From Crambe crambe (Eukaryota; Porifera; Demospongiae; Poecilosclerida; Crambeidae): a stretch of DNA of 64,000 nucleotides. The translations under genes and the position numbers were made by a program. The notes beneath the pieces were generated by a model, which worked only from the letters and a program-made list of their open reading frames with translations, was not told the origin of the DNA and made no database searches. Shown here in pieces: positions 46,137 through 57,860 of the stretch (position 1 is the stretch's first letter; each line of letters opens with the position of its first letter). Location: assembly GCA_963924555.1 (NCBI GenBank), contig OZ004586.1:1-64000 (forward strand). The letters are read 5' to 3'.

Positions 46137-46617
46137 ATGGCTGCTGGTTCAGGAATTCTAAACCTTGAATCAAAAGGTTAGCGATGAATCGGTGTACAGT
46201 ATTTATGGTAGACAATAAGGCCAGCCTTCAAGTGCACGTAATAATTTTTACATAATTCTAGATCCTTTTAGTGAGCCTCAGAAAGGAGGTGCAAGTAGTG
46301 AAGGACACATTCACATTAGAATTCAGCAGAGAAATGGGAGAAAAACTCTTACCACTGTTCAAGGAATTGCAGAAGATTACGATAAAAAGAAAATAGTCAA
46401 AGTGTGCAAAAAGGTAATTGTCAATTTGTTGTCGACTTGGTGTTTGACTAGTAGTAACACTGTTTAATAGGAATTTGCATGCAATGGGACAGTAGTGGAC
46501 CACCCCGAGTATGGAGAAGTCATTCAATTGCAGGGAGATCAGCGAAAAGTAATATCAGACTTTCTACTGCAAACAGGACTGGCAAAAAAGGACCAAATAA
46601 AAATGCATGGTTTTTAA
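46137..46617 (+). CDS. EIF1: Translation initiation factor eIF1 (SUI1)
   Basis: Small 43S factor that enforces start-codon selection. Three exons (46137-46176, 46262-46413, 46471-46617) join in phase to 112 codons plus stop; human eIF1 is 113 aa. Visible family motifs are DPF at the second-exon start, IHIRIQQRNGRKTLTTVQGI, DYDKKKIVKVCKKEFACNGT and VIQLQGDQR, ending LAKKDQIKMHGF. The start at 46137 gives MAAGSGILNLESK, similar to the short family N terminus. It is head-to-head with the Cys-rich membrane gene and convergent with SUOX (56 bp between stops). Confidence 0.96.
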
Positions 46618-46673
46618 TTTCTACCACTAAATTTACACGCAAAAAAAATCATTCTCATTGAAAGTTTGCAGTG

Positions 46674-48371
46674 TCATTTTATATGTACATGAACTCTGTG
46701 CCATGCATTGGAGAGACAGCCTCGAAGGTTCCAAATGGGACCCGAGGTCTCTGGTTGTACATTGTAGGACTCGTCGACAGCTTTACAACACAATTCTAGT
46801 GATTGAGGTGCTGATGGAGGAAGAGGAATAGTAGCTTCCCACAGAGTCCAAGCCCATGCCTTTCCTCTCATTTGGCCTTTGCCGTCTTTCAACTCCGCCT
46901 CGACCCAGGTTTTCCCTCCATCCAGAGAGACATCCACTCGCACAACACCACGACCTCCCCCACTCCAAGCAATTCCTTGCAACGTTATCTCTTCTTCGGC
47001 CACCTCCACAATAGAACCATCTTGTGGAGAGCAAATTAGGGACTGTACAGGCAATTCTTGAATGGCTGGAGCTTTGCTAAAATCGACATTATTCCAGTCT
47101 ACTGATGGGGAGAAACCCTTGTAGTCCCTCTGCTGCCATTGCCCACCATATTCATCGTGGCTTGCCACTATCTTGTTCAACCACTTCACATTGCGAGCTC
47201 CTACTATCCCTGGAACCAAAGCTCTGATAGGGTAACCATGGTCACGAGGCAAATCGGTTCCATTCATAGTGTGGACAAGGAGACAGTCCCCTCGGGCATC
47301 CATGGCCTTCTCCACAGGTATGGATGCTCCATAGCATTCACCAGTCAGAGGATTTCGGTCCAAGCCTTCCAAATGAACATGCTGGACTTCCTCCTCCCCA
47401 CTTCCTGCCTCTTCTGGTAGACCAGCATACAACAACACATCCCTCAGTTTGACACCAGTCCACTCGGCATTGCCAATGGCACCGCCTGTCCAGGAGATTC
47501 CCCTCACTTTCTTGATGCTGTTCAACTCTTTGCGGCGATTTCCCGCACACTGGATGGCAGCTGTGACAGTGTGCTGAGGAAACTTGGTCTTGAGGTCTTG
47601 TAATGTCAGTTTGATGGGAACCATTCCTTTGCCAGTAACCTCCAACGTGTAAGTCCCACTATCCACCTCAGGCACTGGCAGATGATTACGTACAAAAAAT
47701 AAGTCATTGGGTGTGATAAACTCTTCAGGTAAGAGAAGAGGAGGTGTTTCAGCATTAAACGGCTCCTTTGTATTCACTTTCAAGATAGGTGAGCGAATTG
47801 GATCTTTGGCATACGGACCTTCTTTACTCCCAGTAGAAGTAGTATTGCGATCAGCCAATGCAATATTACCAATCCTGTACTCTTCAATCATCTCCCAGAC
47901 TTGTTCAGTCTTGTGCTGAGCAAAAACCTCCCAATACGGATCAACTGCTCCACCAGCAGCCAGTAATAACTTTTCTGTTCCACCTGGATGCTGAGGGAGA
48001 AACTGGGTGATGTCATACACACCATCTCTGTAAGTGACCCAAACTCCTTCAGTCCTAGCATCATTGTGCTCTGCAATCTCCTTCTTTGAGAAATAGGGTA
48101 GATCTGGACGCTCTTCTCCTGCTTTTTTCTGTTCCACGCACTCAGCTATCACATGAGGTTTAGTGGAAAAGGTCTTTGCTAGAACCACTGCTGTTCCTGC
48201 TGCACCAATACCTGCTATGATGGGCCACCATCTTCCCTTTCTTCCATAGGAGACTTTGGAAACATGACACCGTCCGCCAAGAGGAAGAATCCCACACTTA
48301 TGCCTACGCTTTTGTCCAACAACAGCTCCAGTAGCTGTACAAAAACGTCGTAGCCCAAGCAGTGAAAACAT
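46674..48371 (-). CDS. SUOX: Sulfite oxidase
   Basis: Oxidises sulfite to sulfate in the mitochondrial intermembrane space, with heme and molybdopterin. The frame is 565 codons in one exon. Residues 1-50 are basic and Ser/Gly-rich, followed by a hydrophobic stretch at 49-65 (WWPIIAGIGAAGTAVVLA), consistent with a bipartite presequence. The cytochrome b5 domain (about 92-170) has HPGG with His128 and a second heme His at 153. The Mo-cofactor domain has the ligand Cys275 in IQCAGNRR and GISWTGGAIGNAEW. The C-terminal Mo-co dimerisation domain includes ITLQGIAWSGGGRGV and the tail NLRGCLSNAWHRV. Length fits the family with a longer presequence. It starts 123 bp from the villin stop. Confidence 0.96.
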   Translation of the reverse strand: MFSLLGLRRFCTATGAVVGQKRRHKCGILPLGGRCHVSKVSYGRKGRWWPIIAGIGAAGTAVVLAKTFSTKPHVIAECVEQKKAGEERPDLPYFSKKEIAEHNDARTEGVWVTYRDGVYDITQFLPQHPGGTEKLLLAAGGAVDPYWEVFAQHKTEQVWEMIEEYRIGNIALADRNTTSTGSKEGPYAKDPIRSPILKVNTKEPFNAETPPLLLPEEFITPNDLFFVRNHLPVPEVDSGTYTLEVTGKGMVPIKLTLQDLKTKFPQHTVTAAIQCAGNRRKELNSIKKVRGISWTGGAIGNAEWTGVKLRDVLLYAGLPEEAGSGEEEVQHVHLEGLDRNPLTGECYGASIPVEKAMDARGDCLLVHTMNGTDLPRDHGYPIRALVPGIVGARNVKWLNKIVASHDEYGGQWQQRDYKGFSPSVDWNNVDFSKAPAIQELPVQSLICSPQDGSIVEVAEEEITLQGIAWSGGGRGVVRVDVSLDGGKTWVEAELKDGKGQMRGKAWAWTLWEATIPLPPSAPQSLELCCKAVDESYNVQPETSGPIWNLRGCLSNAWHRVHVHIK

Positions 48372-48494
48372 TGGTCCAGCAACGCAACAACTTTAATTAC
48401 ACACACTGCACTATACTACCCATGATAGTGGGCGGTGGCTCAAACTATAAAACAGCTAGCTAGCTACAGAATATTTTTTGTTTTAAGCAGTTTT

Positions 48495-51400
48495 CTAAAA
48501 CAAGCCAACTTTTTTCTTGAGATTAGATTGCTTCCACTTTGGCATGGCTTTGAAATCGTGGACAGTCATCTCAAATACTTTCTGAAACTCCTCTTCAGTC
48601 AAGTAAGCCTGTAATAAAACACCAGTTTCAGCAAGATGTCACACTTATTAGTGCTCATTCCTTACCTCCTTCTTGGACATGTCAATGCCGGTGGGATTTC
48701 CTTTCAGTTCTTCATAGGATAACTTGCGGGAATCATCGTACTGCTTCAGTTCATCTGCAACACTAGTCACTCCCTCACTCACTGACTTCTTGTATTCCTC
48801 ATAGCTCTTATTCTGTGCCCACATGTTTGGGTTCCAACCCAAAAAGTGACACCTAAAGTTGACAGGCTCAAACCCTTGCTTCACCTAACCAAAGAAAAGC
48901 AAGCTCATCATTCGTCTGCCCCTGGTCAGTATTACATAACCTGTAGCAGTATATTACATAACCTGTAGCAGTAGAGTGGAGTCCACATCTCTACCGGAAG
49001 GATCACCAGTGATGTATTCTTTGGCGATGCTCAGAGACTCCTTCTTCTCCTCTTCGTTAGCTCCACGTCCAATCCAAACAAACACTTCAGAATAGGTGTC
49101 CAGAATCATCACATCTTCTTCAATCAAATCCTACACAGTTGGGGACAGAGTAAAAGTCAATCTGGCTCTCATACTTTTATGTCCATTACTCACATTTTGT
49201 TGAAAGTCAAAGATTTCTTCCACATTGAATTTTCCTGAGGCATTGGAGCACTGGAAGAGACGTGGAGGGCTGCTGGGCAACTCCTGTGCCAACCACTTGC
49301 CACTGGCATATTCAGTCTTCCCACCCAAAGCACTCCAAAACTCCTCGGGCTCACTGCCTTCTCTCACCTTGACCATCTCTCTGCCTGGACTCACAGCATA
49401 GGAGATAGTGTCAGCTAACTGTCGTTCGTCTCCACTGCAGCCCTATGTAAGTTGATGCCCATGTCAGGGCCAGAACATCAAAAGGATATCACTTTACCTT
49501 GCCATACCAAATGTAGGTAGCAGCAGGGGTCTCGAGGATGAAGCAATCATTGGAGTTGAGAGAAGAAGCAACTTCCTCCACCTGCACTGCACGACAGTTA
49601 ATGTTGTCGGTCCCTCGCACATGGAAGAGACGAGTTCCATCCACATCATAGCTGTCCGTATCATTTCTGTTCTTGAAGCCACTAGCCTTGCCTCCAGAGT
49701 GCACCACCATCTTGCCCCTGAAGACCAAGAGAAAATGGTCTGGCTCTTTGTTCTGGACCACACGAATTTGCACAGGAGATCCACCATACTTATCATCAAG
49801 AGCCACAGCATGCAAGGCAGCTGAACCTCTTTCATCCTGGCTTGACTCCTAAAGGTGATCATTTATAACATTCAAAGGTACAATGCCAACATTTGCTCAC
49901 CTGACCCAACCAGAAATAAATGAGGTAGTTCTCTTTGCCGTTGATCAAGTAAGTATAGAGGATGACATAAGAATCTCCTCCATAGAACTGACCATACATG
50001 CCCTTATCCACCGGCACCATCTCAAAATCTTCAATACGCCAAATTTGAACCTTTCCAGTTCCATCATCCACCAATACTTGAGCGGAACGTTCTCCTCGCT
50101 GTTGCATTCCAGATGCATCGAACTTCTCCTTGGGAGCAGCTAGAACACACAATCCAACAGTTAGACCACTGAACCTACACGGGGCAATCAATCAACTCAC
50201 CTTCAGTCCTTTGAGAGGTTTTCAAGATGTTCTTAGTCTCATCCTTGTTGACCCAGTTGGTAAAATTTTGTTTGAAGAGAGGTGTTTCTGCCCCTTCACG
50301 CACACAAGTCACGTTAGTCCAAGAAGGATAACCTTTGGTCTGGATAAAGTCCTGAAAGCCAATAACAATAGCATCACACATGCACACCTTACAGAATAAC
50401 TTGCAAGAAAGAGCAAGTTATTTGGAGGATGGCTTCATTTGCAGGCTGCCAATTATGGCACATATTTGGCACATATTATATGACAGCATAGGCAAAGGGG
50501 TAGTTCTAGCTATAGCTAGGGCTAGCTATTACACTCAAACTCTGAAATTACACATGCAAGGTCACAGGTGTTCACGAAGGAAATCACAGTTAGTATGCAC
50601 TGAGTTATCTAATGTGTGGCCTTAAAGCCGAAGTGCTCCAAAAGATATCTTTAAAGTGACACATGCAAGATCACAGGTGTGATTGTTAAGGAAGTCTCAG
50701 TTAGTATGCACAGAGTTATCTAATGTGTGACCTTGAAAGTGCAAGCCAAAATGGATGTGTCACGTATACCTTAGGCTGTTAGTAAAGTTAGTTCATATAA
50801 TGTTCCTCTCTACTTTAGAGCAGAAATATGGCTAAGCAAGTATAGTGTATCATTTTATCTACAGGCATAGCTTGGGAACAAAGGGGGTGGGGCCCTCAAC
50901 CCCACCCCTGAGACACCTTTGCTATGACATACAATTGCATTCTTGAAGGCAGCTTTCTTCTCTTGCTTGGTGGCTCCACTTCCAATCCATACAAATATTC
51001 CTCCAGCTCCAGTGTCCAGAATGAAAGCATCCTAGCAACAAAAGTAACTACATCAATACCTTGTCATGTCAGCGCTAGGGGAGGAACTGTACCGTGCTGT
51101 CCAGCAATTCCACTTTGAGGGGATACTTGCCCACTTCAGTCATTTCCAACTCTCCACTGGCATCACTCACCCTAAATTCCACCACCACGCATGATCATCA
51201 TACATGCATCTGATTGAGCCCCTAGCATGTCAAGAGACTGTTAGAAATGTACCTGTAGAGCTTGACCAGCTCTCGTGATTTCCTCTCAAAGGTGGTGTCA
51301 TCAGTGGGTCCTTTCACATCTCGTGGAGTCCCATCAGCAATGGCATTCATTGTCTTGATGAATTCAGCAGGCCCTGGGTCAGTGCTTGACTCACGCATCT

Positions 51401-53021
51401 CCACCTCATCTGCACACATTATTATGTACAAGAGACAGCAATGCCAACAGTTCTTGGTCACACTCACCAATGACATTGAGTGCAGCTCTCCCACCACGCT
51501 CCTCGTCACGGATCCTGCGAGCCACATCCAAACCTTTGATCTTTTCCAAGCGACCAGCCTGAGAACCATTCCACACCCAGATAGTCAAACCAAGGTCCAG
51601 AATGAAGACATCACCACTGTTCATAGAGTCCCAAGCCAATCTACTCTGCTGAACTCGAATATTCCTACGTCCCTTGACATGAAGAAGTCGAGGTTCGTAC
51701 TTGTCCTTCTCAACCTTCTTGAAGCCACTCTCCACACCACCGGCTAGATACCTGCACCACAACCAACACGTCACTCACTACACATTATTTATACAGCTGC
51801 AACCAAACTAGGAAGTACATCCCATCCCAATACCATTTGTGAGATCTCATTGTCTGTGATTTCACACCTCATACAGTATATAGAAGCTTCACATTCTCAT
51901 TGAATCAGACACTTATCACCCATCAGTCACATAAAGACTCACTGAATGCCCTTGGGAAAATAAGTAATGAACTTCTTGGACTCGTGATTCTGCACTTCAC
52001 GATGCTGTACAGGAGCTCCTCCAAGAGACTCGTCCAACTCCACAGTCTTGTATGCAGCCACTCCAGCCTCATCCTGACTTGTTTCCTTCCCCAACCAAAA
52101 GTGAATGTTCCACTCATAACCAAACTTGTTTCGCTTAGTCTAAACATAATGTAATAATAATTAGTAATTCCTCACGCAATCATAAAGTTTCCTTTGAGAA
52201 AAAAGATACACTTATCCCGGTAGTGATCACAGATTTGACTAGTCTACGCGCGAAAAAGCGGAAGAGTCTGGTGAGTGTGCTATACCAGTTTTGTTGCATT
52301 GATTACATGCCCACAAACCTATGAATATCATTACTACTAACATTAGCGCGCAAAGCACCCTCTTCTTGCTTTCTCTTCAGGCGGTAAGTCGAGTGAAGCT
52401 GCTATCTTTGCTATCGCTAACCTGATATCATGAGACTTCTCCGTCAATGTAGTTCAACTGCTAGATCCTGTGACTGTGATAAAATGATTTGCAAAGCCAG
52501 TCGCATTTTATTAATCTTCACGTGAGCACGTGATTCTCCATAAGCAATACATGTGAAGTATTATCGTTCAAATTCCTGGGGAATGCAACAAAACTGGTAT
52601 AGCACACTCACCAGACCCTTCCACATTTTGCGTGTAGGGTCTGGTTCACGAGACTAAGGTTTGACAGTGTAACAAGACATATCCTACACTCTCTTCCTTT
52701 TTTAGACTGGCTAGTTAAGTACATTATAAGGAACTTTCTATTGAAACACATGCAAAAACTAAGACAATACTTAATGATAAACTAGCTAGATAGACTCACA
52801 TGCAGCACAATGTAAGAGTCACCACTGTGAAAGTTGCCATAAGTCTTCTTCTCCACTGGAACAACTTTAAGTTTCTTGGAGGGGGTATGGAGGGTGGTAC
52901 ACACACATGAAACGTGCAGACTGCATACACCGTGGCTACAAGCTAACCTACTTACCTCAATCCTCCATATTTCTAGGCCCAAATTTTTGCCAGCACCTTT
53001 AAAAGCTGCGTCCACTGCCAT
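48495..53021 (-). CDS. Villin-type actin-binding protein (gelsolin repeats + headpiece)
   Basis: Calcium-regulated actin severing, capping and bundling protein. I chose the ATG at 53021 (MAVDAAFKG); an extension to 53027 would need TTG. Gelsolin domain 1 has LEIWRIE...[17 protein letters not shown]. Exons at 52147-51923, 51747-51406 and 51240-50940 continue G1-G3 ([28 protein letters not shown]). G4 opens at about 50095 ([20 protein letters not shown]), followed by G5 and G6 ([36 protein letters not shown]). The final exon is a complete villin headpiece ([18 protein letters not shown] ... LKKKVGLF) ending at 48495. The headpiece separates it from gelsolin. Vertebrate villin and advillin cannot be distinguished here. 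Introns are short except those near 50390-50935 and 52150-52780. Confidence 0.93.
50550..50736. repeat. Duplicated about 75-bp segment in villin intron
   Basis: Two direct copies (about 50550-50628 and 50657-50736) share acacatgcaag(g/a)tcacagg, cagttagtatgcac and gagttatctaatgtgtg. They sit inside a 540-bp villin intron. Confidence 0.75.
52234..52655. mobile_element. MITE-like element in villin intron 1 or 2
   Basis: A core of about 33 bp, ctggtgagtgtgctatacca...gttttgttgcatt, occurs directly near 52269 and as its reverse complement near 52583-52617. Similarity continues outward imperfectly (cgcgcgaaaaagcggaag versus the complement of cttccacattttgcgtgt), giving terminal inverted repeats of about 65 bp around a 420-bp unit. 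There is no open frame inside, as expected for a non-autonomous DNA transposon. Target-site duplications were not resolved. Confidence 0.6.
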
Positions 53022-53149
53022 TTTCAAGGTTACCTCTGGAGTGCAACTTCAACTTCAGTACATGGAACTGAAAATATTCCACCCCTTTTTGGTATCACGC
53101 ATGCGCACTCGTCAGGTGGTAATAATTGTGATAGTATACATAATACAGG

Positions 53150-56100
53150 TCATTGTCCAAGTTGCTGATCCAGCTGCTCAGATGAAGAACTTTCTTCCGC
53201 ACCTTCTGGCAGTGCAGGCATTGGGTGCATACCCTGCTGTAGCTGTTTCCAGTAGCCACCACTTCCACTGAGAGAATCTGAGCTATCCTCGGATAAACCC
53301 TTTCCTTGACTTAATTTCTTGTCGTCGTCATCATCTGATGCTGCTGATTCAACGCTAAGTGATCGGTTTGCCTTTGGCTGCAGAGTTAAATCGTGATTTA
53401 TTACATGATGCAAAGAAAGTTTTTACCTCAGTTTTCATTCCACTGGGCATGAAGCCCTTGGTGATGCGGTCGCAGAGGAGAGCAATACGCTTCTTGAGTT
53501 TCTGGCAGTCGGCAGGAAGTTCCAGACTGAGGATATTGGATGCAACTTGACGTTCATCTCGGGTGGACTTGGCCATTGTGGTTTGCAGCAAGTGAGTAAC
53601 AGCCACATCTGTAACTTCCTCCCACCCCTGAATGTGTACAAACACATATTCCAATACAATACAAATACAGTAAATATAATTAACCTGTTCTCCATCTGAA
53701 GGGACAATTGGAGAGAGTGCAGCTGTCAAGATGGCATAGTCTTCATCGTTCATGCCAGTAGACAACCTGCAAAATCACGTTGCATCACATCACATCATTG
53801 TTGGAGCTAGAACTGCAACTCCATCGAATCTAACTTCAATTTTCAAAGGACCCACTTTTAGGGGGGTGAAATGGACTCCATTGCCAATAACAGAAAGAGA
53901 TTTAGGCCCAGTGTGGCCATGTGCAGTCACCTTCAATTCCCCAAAACCAGCTTCAGTAGTGTCAATACTGAAAGAATAACTCTTACTAACTTGAAGTCTA
54001 CCTAAGGTCAGACCTGAGGAGTATGCAGATGAGAGAGGTGGCACAAGACAGCTGGTTGGAACATTCCTGCAACTCCAAATCCAACAGTTCACTCTTGTCA
54101 GTCAAGGCCATCAACTGCAGCCAGCCACAACTCTTATGCACGACTACCACACTTTACTTCATTAATTACCTGCATATAAGTGCCATCTAGCAAGGTGTCC
54201 AAATGTGCCAGGCCCACTGGAGTCTTGTCCTTGAAACGAGTTAAAAGCCGCTTTTGGATTGCTCTGAACTGGTGTGCATGGCGTCCTAACCACTCCCTGC
54301 ACTGCTCAACATTCTTCCGTAACTACACACACACACACACACACACACGACAGGGTGGGTAGAGTTTGGAGCGAGCGAACAAACATACCTTGAAATGTTG
54401 GTCGATCACTTCAAAGTATTCATTCAGTGGCAGAGGAGGCACAAACTGAGCAGTAAAGGGTGGAGTTTGCTGCTTGTAGCGCTTGTCAAGCTGAGGCAAC
54501 AACCAGGTCATGGTACAACCTAAAGCAGACAAACTGTTGGACTGCAGCCGATAGCGCTGGGTCCCCTTAGAAGCAACCAAAGTCACACTAGACCCACACA
54601 AGTAACGCAGTCCCAGGGCCTGGGGAGGGCCCTGTTCCATTGTTAGTTGAGGGGGGAATAGCTTAGGCACATTGGGCTCAAATGGAGAGACATCCAAGGT
54701 CACCTGATCATTGATTTCATCCTTCAATCATAACCATTGTGAAAATAATCAGCTCACTTTGAAATTTGCATTTTTCTCGGGGTAAAGAGGCTCACAAAAC
54801 AGATGAAGAGGTAACTCAACTTCATGTTTACATACTTGCAGGCTTCCTAAAGAATTACAATATTAAATGATGGGATATAAATATGGAGTTACCATCGAGA
54901 GTCCTGTAAGTGGCTGAGAGAGTGAGAGAGGTGGTGGTTGGCAGGACAGAAGGAGTGCACACCACTGTTACAGGATGAGGCATCTCATTGGAGGAGACAG
55001 TAGGCAGTACAAAGTGTGAGGGGTGAGTGGTGAGAGGGAGTGGTGCTACAATACTGAGCACTACATCCCTCAGAGCAGGACCACTGGTGGATTCCACATG
55101 CACCTAATACATTCAAACAAGGCTGCAAGCAGTTGCAAACAGATCACTAGAGACAGTGCCCACTCAACATACAGAGAGGCTGACCAAATAGTATAAAAAA
55201 GAATTCCAGGTACCTGCACTTCCAAACACTTCTTGATCAGCCGCTCCTCCCCTGGGGGCTCTCCACTAGCCCTACCCCCACCACCGCCAAACTCCAGCTC
55301 AGTGTCATCCATCTACACTGACAATAACCATCACTTCTGTTCTATACAACACTAGATGTGGACAATGCCTCACCTGCATCTCCCTGACTTGTTCAGGCTG
55401 GAAAACCGCCCGTAACTTCAAGCTAGGTTGCTCTTTCACTACTATACCCTCTGGAGCCATGTCATAGGATTGCCATGGTAAGGTGAACTACGCATATCAC
55501 AATCAAAGCCACAGGAACTCACCATTAGACGTGCTCTTTATCGCCTTATTCAGCTCATTCAATTCCCTTTCCATTTCCTAAAATAATGATCAACTCAACC
55601 ACAGCCACTTGTGAAAGTTGTGATACCTCAAAATTAGGATCCCTGCTAGTACTTAGAGCCACAGAGAACAGAGAAGGGTCAGTTCCCAAATAGCTGCAGT
55701 TGACATGACCCAGTTCATCCAAGGTGACTATCACTCCATTCTGTTCCCTGCATACAAGACGTATACACATTCCAGCATGATCAGTATGGAAAACTTGACA
55801 GACTCACTGAAAAGAGGCGACTGAGAGATCCACTGGTGTGTAGTCCAATGAAGCAGCCCAAATGAGTGAAGAATCCTTGAGAACAAGCAGCTGATTGGTG
55901 TGTGAAGCGAGAAGGGTCTTGATGGAGCAATAGCCACCAGCATCTGATCCATCTGGAGCAGCAGAGTGGAAGCAATGCAAACAGGATGGACTAAAGTCAA
56001 GCTTTTTCATGAAACGAACCACTCCAGTTGGAGTAATGCAAAATAAACTCCTTTCACCTTCAGGAACACAACAAAAATCATGTGCAAGTGAGAGATGGAG

Positions 56101-57168
56101 AGTTTTTATTACCAAGCACTAGGATCTGTTGTGGTCCAGTTGGTGCTGCAACCACTTGCAGTTGTAAGGCATGTTCCCCCAAGTTAACTTCGCGGAAAGG
56201 CTAAAAGTAGTAGTAATAATCTATTGTCATCAAGACTGATATGCACACATTTCTTTGACATCTCACCGGTATCTTTTTTGCAGAGGATGCTGTCCCACCC
56301 GGTTGAGACATTTCAGAACTTGTGCCTGCAGCAGTCAGGGATTGGTATCTGTAAAGAAAGAGGAGGAAAATCAATATAGCAGAGTAGAGATGAAGAAGAC
56401 CGACTTGAATGTTTGCATCATATGAGCAGAATTAATAGTGACAAGGCAACCAATTTGCTGGATAAACCCTATGGGGCCAGGAAGCAGGAAATCAGGGACG
56501 AAACAGGTGAATGTTGGAGTGATGTTGTTGAAGAAAGAAAGCTGACCATCCATGGATTGCACACAAATGTGATCACTGCCTGCAATATCATAGAGCATCA
56601 AATTGGTAAAGGGTTTTATTACAAGTTACCTTGGGGGTTTTCAAAAGGTCCCCAGGTCATGTTGCAAGCTGTTCTCTTGAGTGGGTGGGAGTAAGCTAAA
56701 GCGAAATTGAAAACTGGTTCTGATTCACTAGAAGTCTGTTTCACAACAAGTGTATGAACCGAGAGCTGGTGTGGGTGTAGCACTGCCAAGTGCAATCCAG
56801 TAGATCCTCTGTTGACACATTCAAATGATCATCACACTGCTAATTTCCAACTAGCACTCACTGAATAAAGCGACCTAGAGCCAGCTGGATCACAGGCTGA
56901 CCCAACTGCTGTTCCAGAATCACGTGACTTGGTGTAAAAAGTGGAGGATGTGGCTCATAAATGCGAACTAACCCTTGGAAACTACCAACAATTAGTTTAT
57001 CTGCATAATGGTAAGAATGGCATTCAAAATTAGTACCTGCTGAGTAATAATATTACCATATCCAGAAGGATTATTGTCTATGTTACCCACACACAGACAA
57101 CCAAGGTCGTGAAATTCTTCAAATCCACTTGTTGTAGACCACCAGTCACGAGCTTTGAACAGAGACAT
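53150..57168 (-). CDS. BBS9: BBS9 (PTHB1), BBSome subunit
   Basis: Scaffold subunit of the BBSome, which carries membrane proteins in cilia. The start at 57168 reads MSLFKARDWWST, the invariant family N terminus, then GCLCVGNIDNNPSGYGNII. Beta-propeller exons follow (DHICVQSMDGQLSFF; FLLPGPIGFIQQ; GVVRFMKKLDFSPSCL; GVIVTLDELGHVNCSYLGTD). The C-terminal part has LRYLCGSSVTLVASKGTQRY, NEYFEVIDQHFK, HQFRAIQKRLLTRFKDKTP and LDTLLDGTYMQ, then GWEEVTDVAVTHLLQTTMAK and CQKLKKRIALLCDRITKG. A Ser/Asp-rich tail ends at 53150. All landmarks follow vertebrate BBS9 order. It is head-to-head with the NDUFB2-like gene and 128 bp from the villin start. Confidence 0.95.
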
Positions 57169-57292
57169 GTCTGTCAGATGCCGGTAACTCTCGCGCTCTC
57201 TTTCTAATTGAAGCGCACCAGCTAAACTCCCAATTGAAGCGCAGTCAGTTAGTTATTCCTAATTGAAGCGCACCTGTTCATAACCAGTCACA
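57169..57292. promoter_or_regulatory. Bidirectional promoter with three AATTGAAGCGCA boxes
   Basis: The 124-bp gap between the BBS9 and NDUFB2 start codons contains AATTGAAGCGCA exactly three times, at 57206-57217, 57232-57243 and 57261-57272, all in one orientation and 26 and 29 bp apart. No TATA box is seen. Confidence 0.6.
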
Positions 57293-57534
57293 ATGATGAG
57301 AGGAATGCCTCCTCCTCCTAGAGCTGTGCATTACTGGACTGCAAAGTTTTTGGGCGCTACTATGTGGTGCTGGGTCTTCTGGCGGCTCAAACACGACTGG
57401 AATGATTTATTTGTAAGTGTGGTTTGCTGTAGCCTATAATTCAAAATGCATTTTATCCTACATAGGGTCATTACAGTTCAAAAGATCTAGAACCTCCACC
57501 ACTAAAGACAATCAAAGAGAACCAAATAGAATAG
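57293..57534 (+). CDS. NDUFB2: NDUFB2-like complex I accessory subunit (62 aa)
   Basis: Accessory subunit of mitochondrial NADH dehydrogenase. Two exons, 57293-57412 and 57466-57534, join in phase 0 (TTT|gtaag ... catag|GGT) to 62 codons plus stop. The segment FLGATMWCWVFWRLKHDWND followed by LFGHY matches the single-helix core of NDUFB2 (a Trp-rich helix, then W-R-x2-H-D and GH). The protein lacks the long presequence of the roughly 105-residue vertebrate form; the N terminus is MMRGMPPPPRAVHYW. Two adjacent ATGs (57293, 57296) could both be used. The assignment rests on one short motif. Confidence 0.72.
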
Positions 57535-57860
57535 AGCTTGGCATTACACATTTTCAGTTGCCTCTTCTGGCATTTTCAGATACTGTTTATTAATAATTTC
57601 ACTCTCTAGACAGACATGTGCGTGCACACAAACTCATAAAAAAGAGGGTAGGACATTGTGACAGTAATTATGTACACGATAATACAACACAAAACTACAA
57701 ACAAGACAAAATAAACTACAAACAAAATATATTAGTGATCGAGGGAAGTCTCGTATACCAGGAAATAATGACACCGTGTTGAAAGGTAAGAATCTCACGC
57801 TCGCTCTCTCTCTCTCTCTCTCTCAATTTGTGCCGAATAATCCACCACTTTTTATACAAG
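57535..57860. other. Convergent 3' region NDUFB2 / KPNB1
   Basis: Holds presumed 3' ends of both genes. A (TC)n run lies at about 57801-57824. Two short acaaacaaaa-type repeats occur at 57690-57730. No gene is seen. Confidence 0.5.

Noticed and set aside
48495-53021. Gelsolin rather than villin
   Set aside because: The last exon is a complete headpiece ending KKKVGLF, which gelsolin lacks.
53022-53027. Upstream start two codons before the villin ATG
   Set aside because: That codon is TTG on the minus strand; the first ATG is at 53021.
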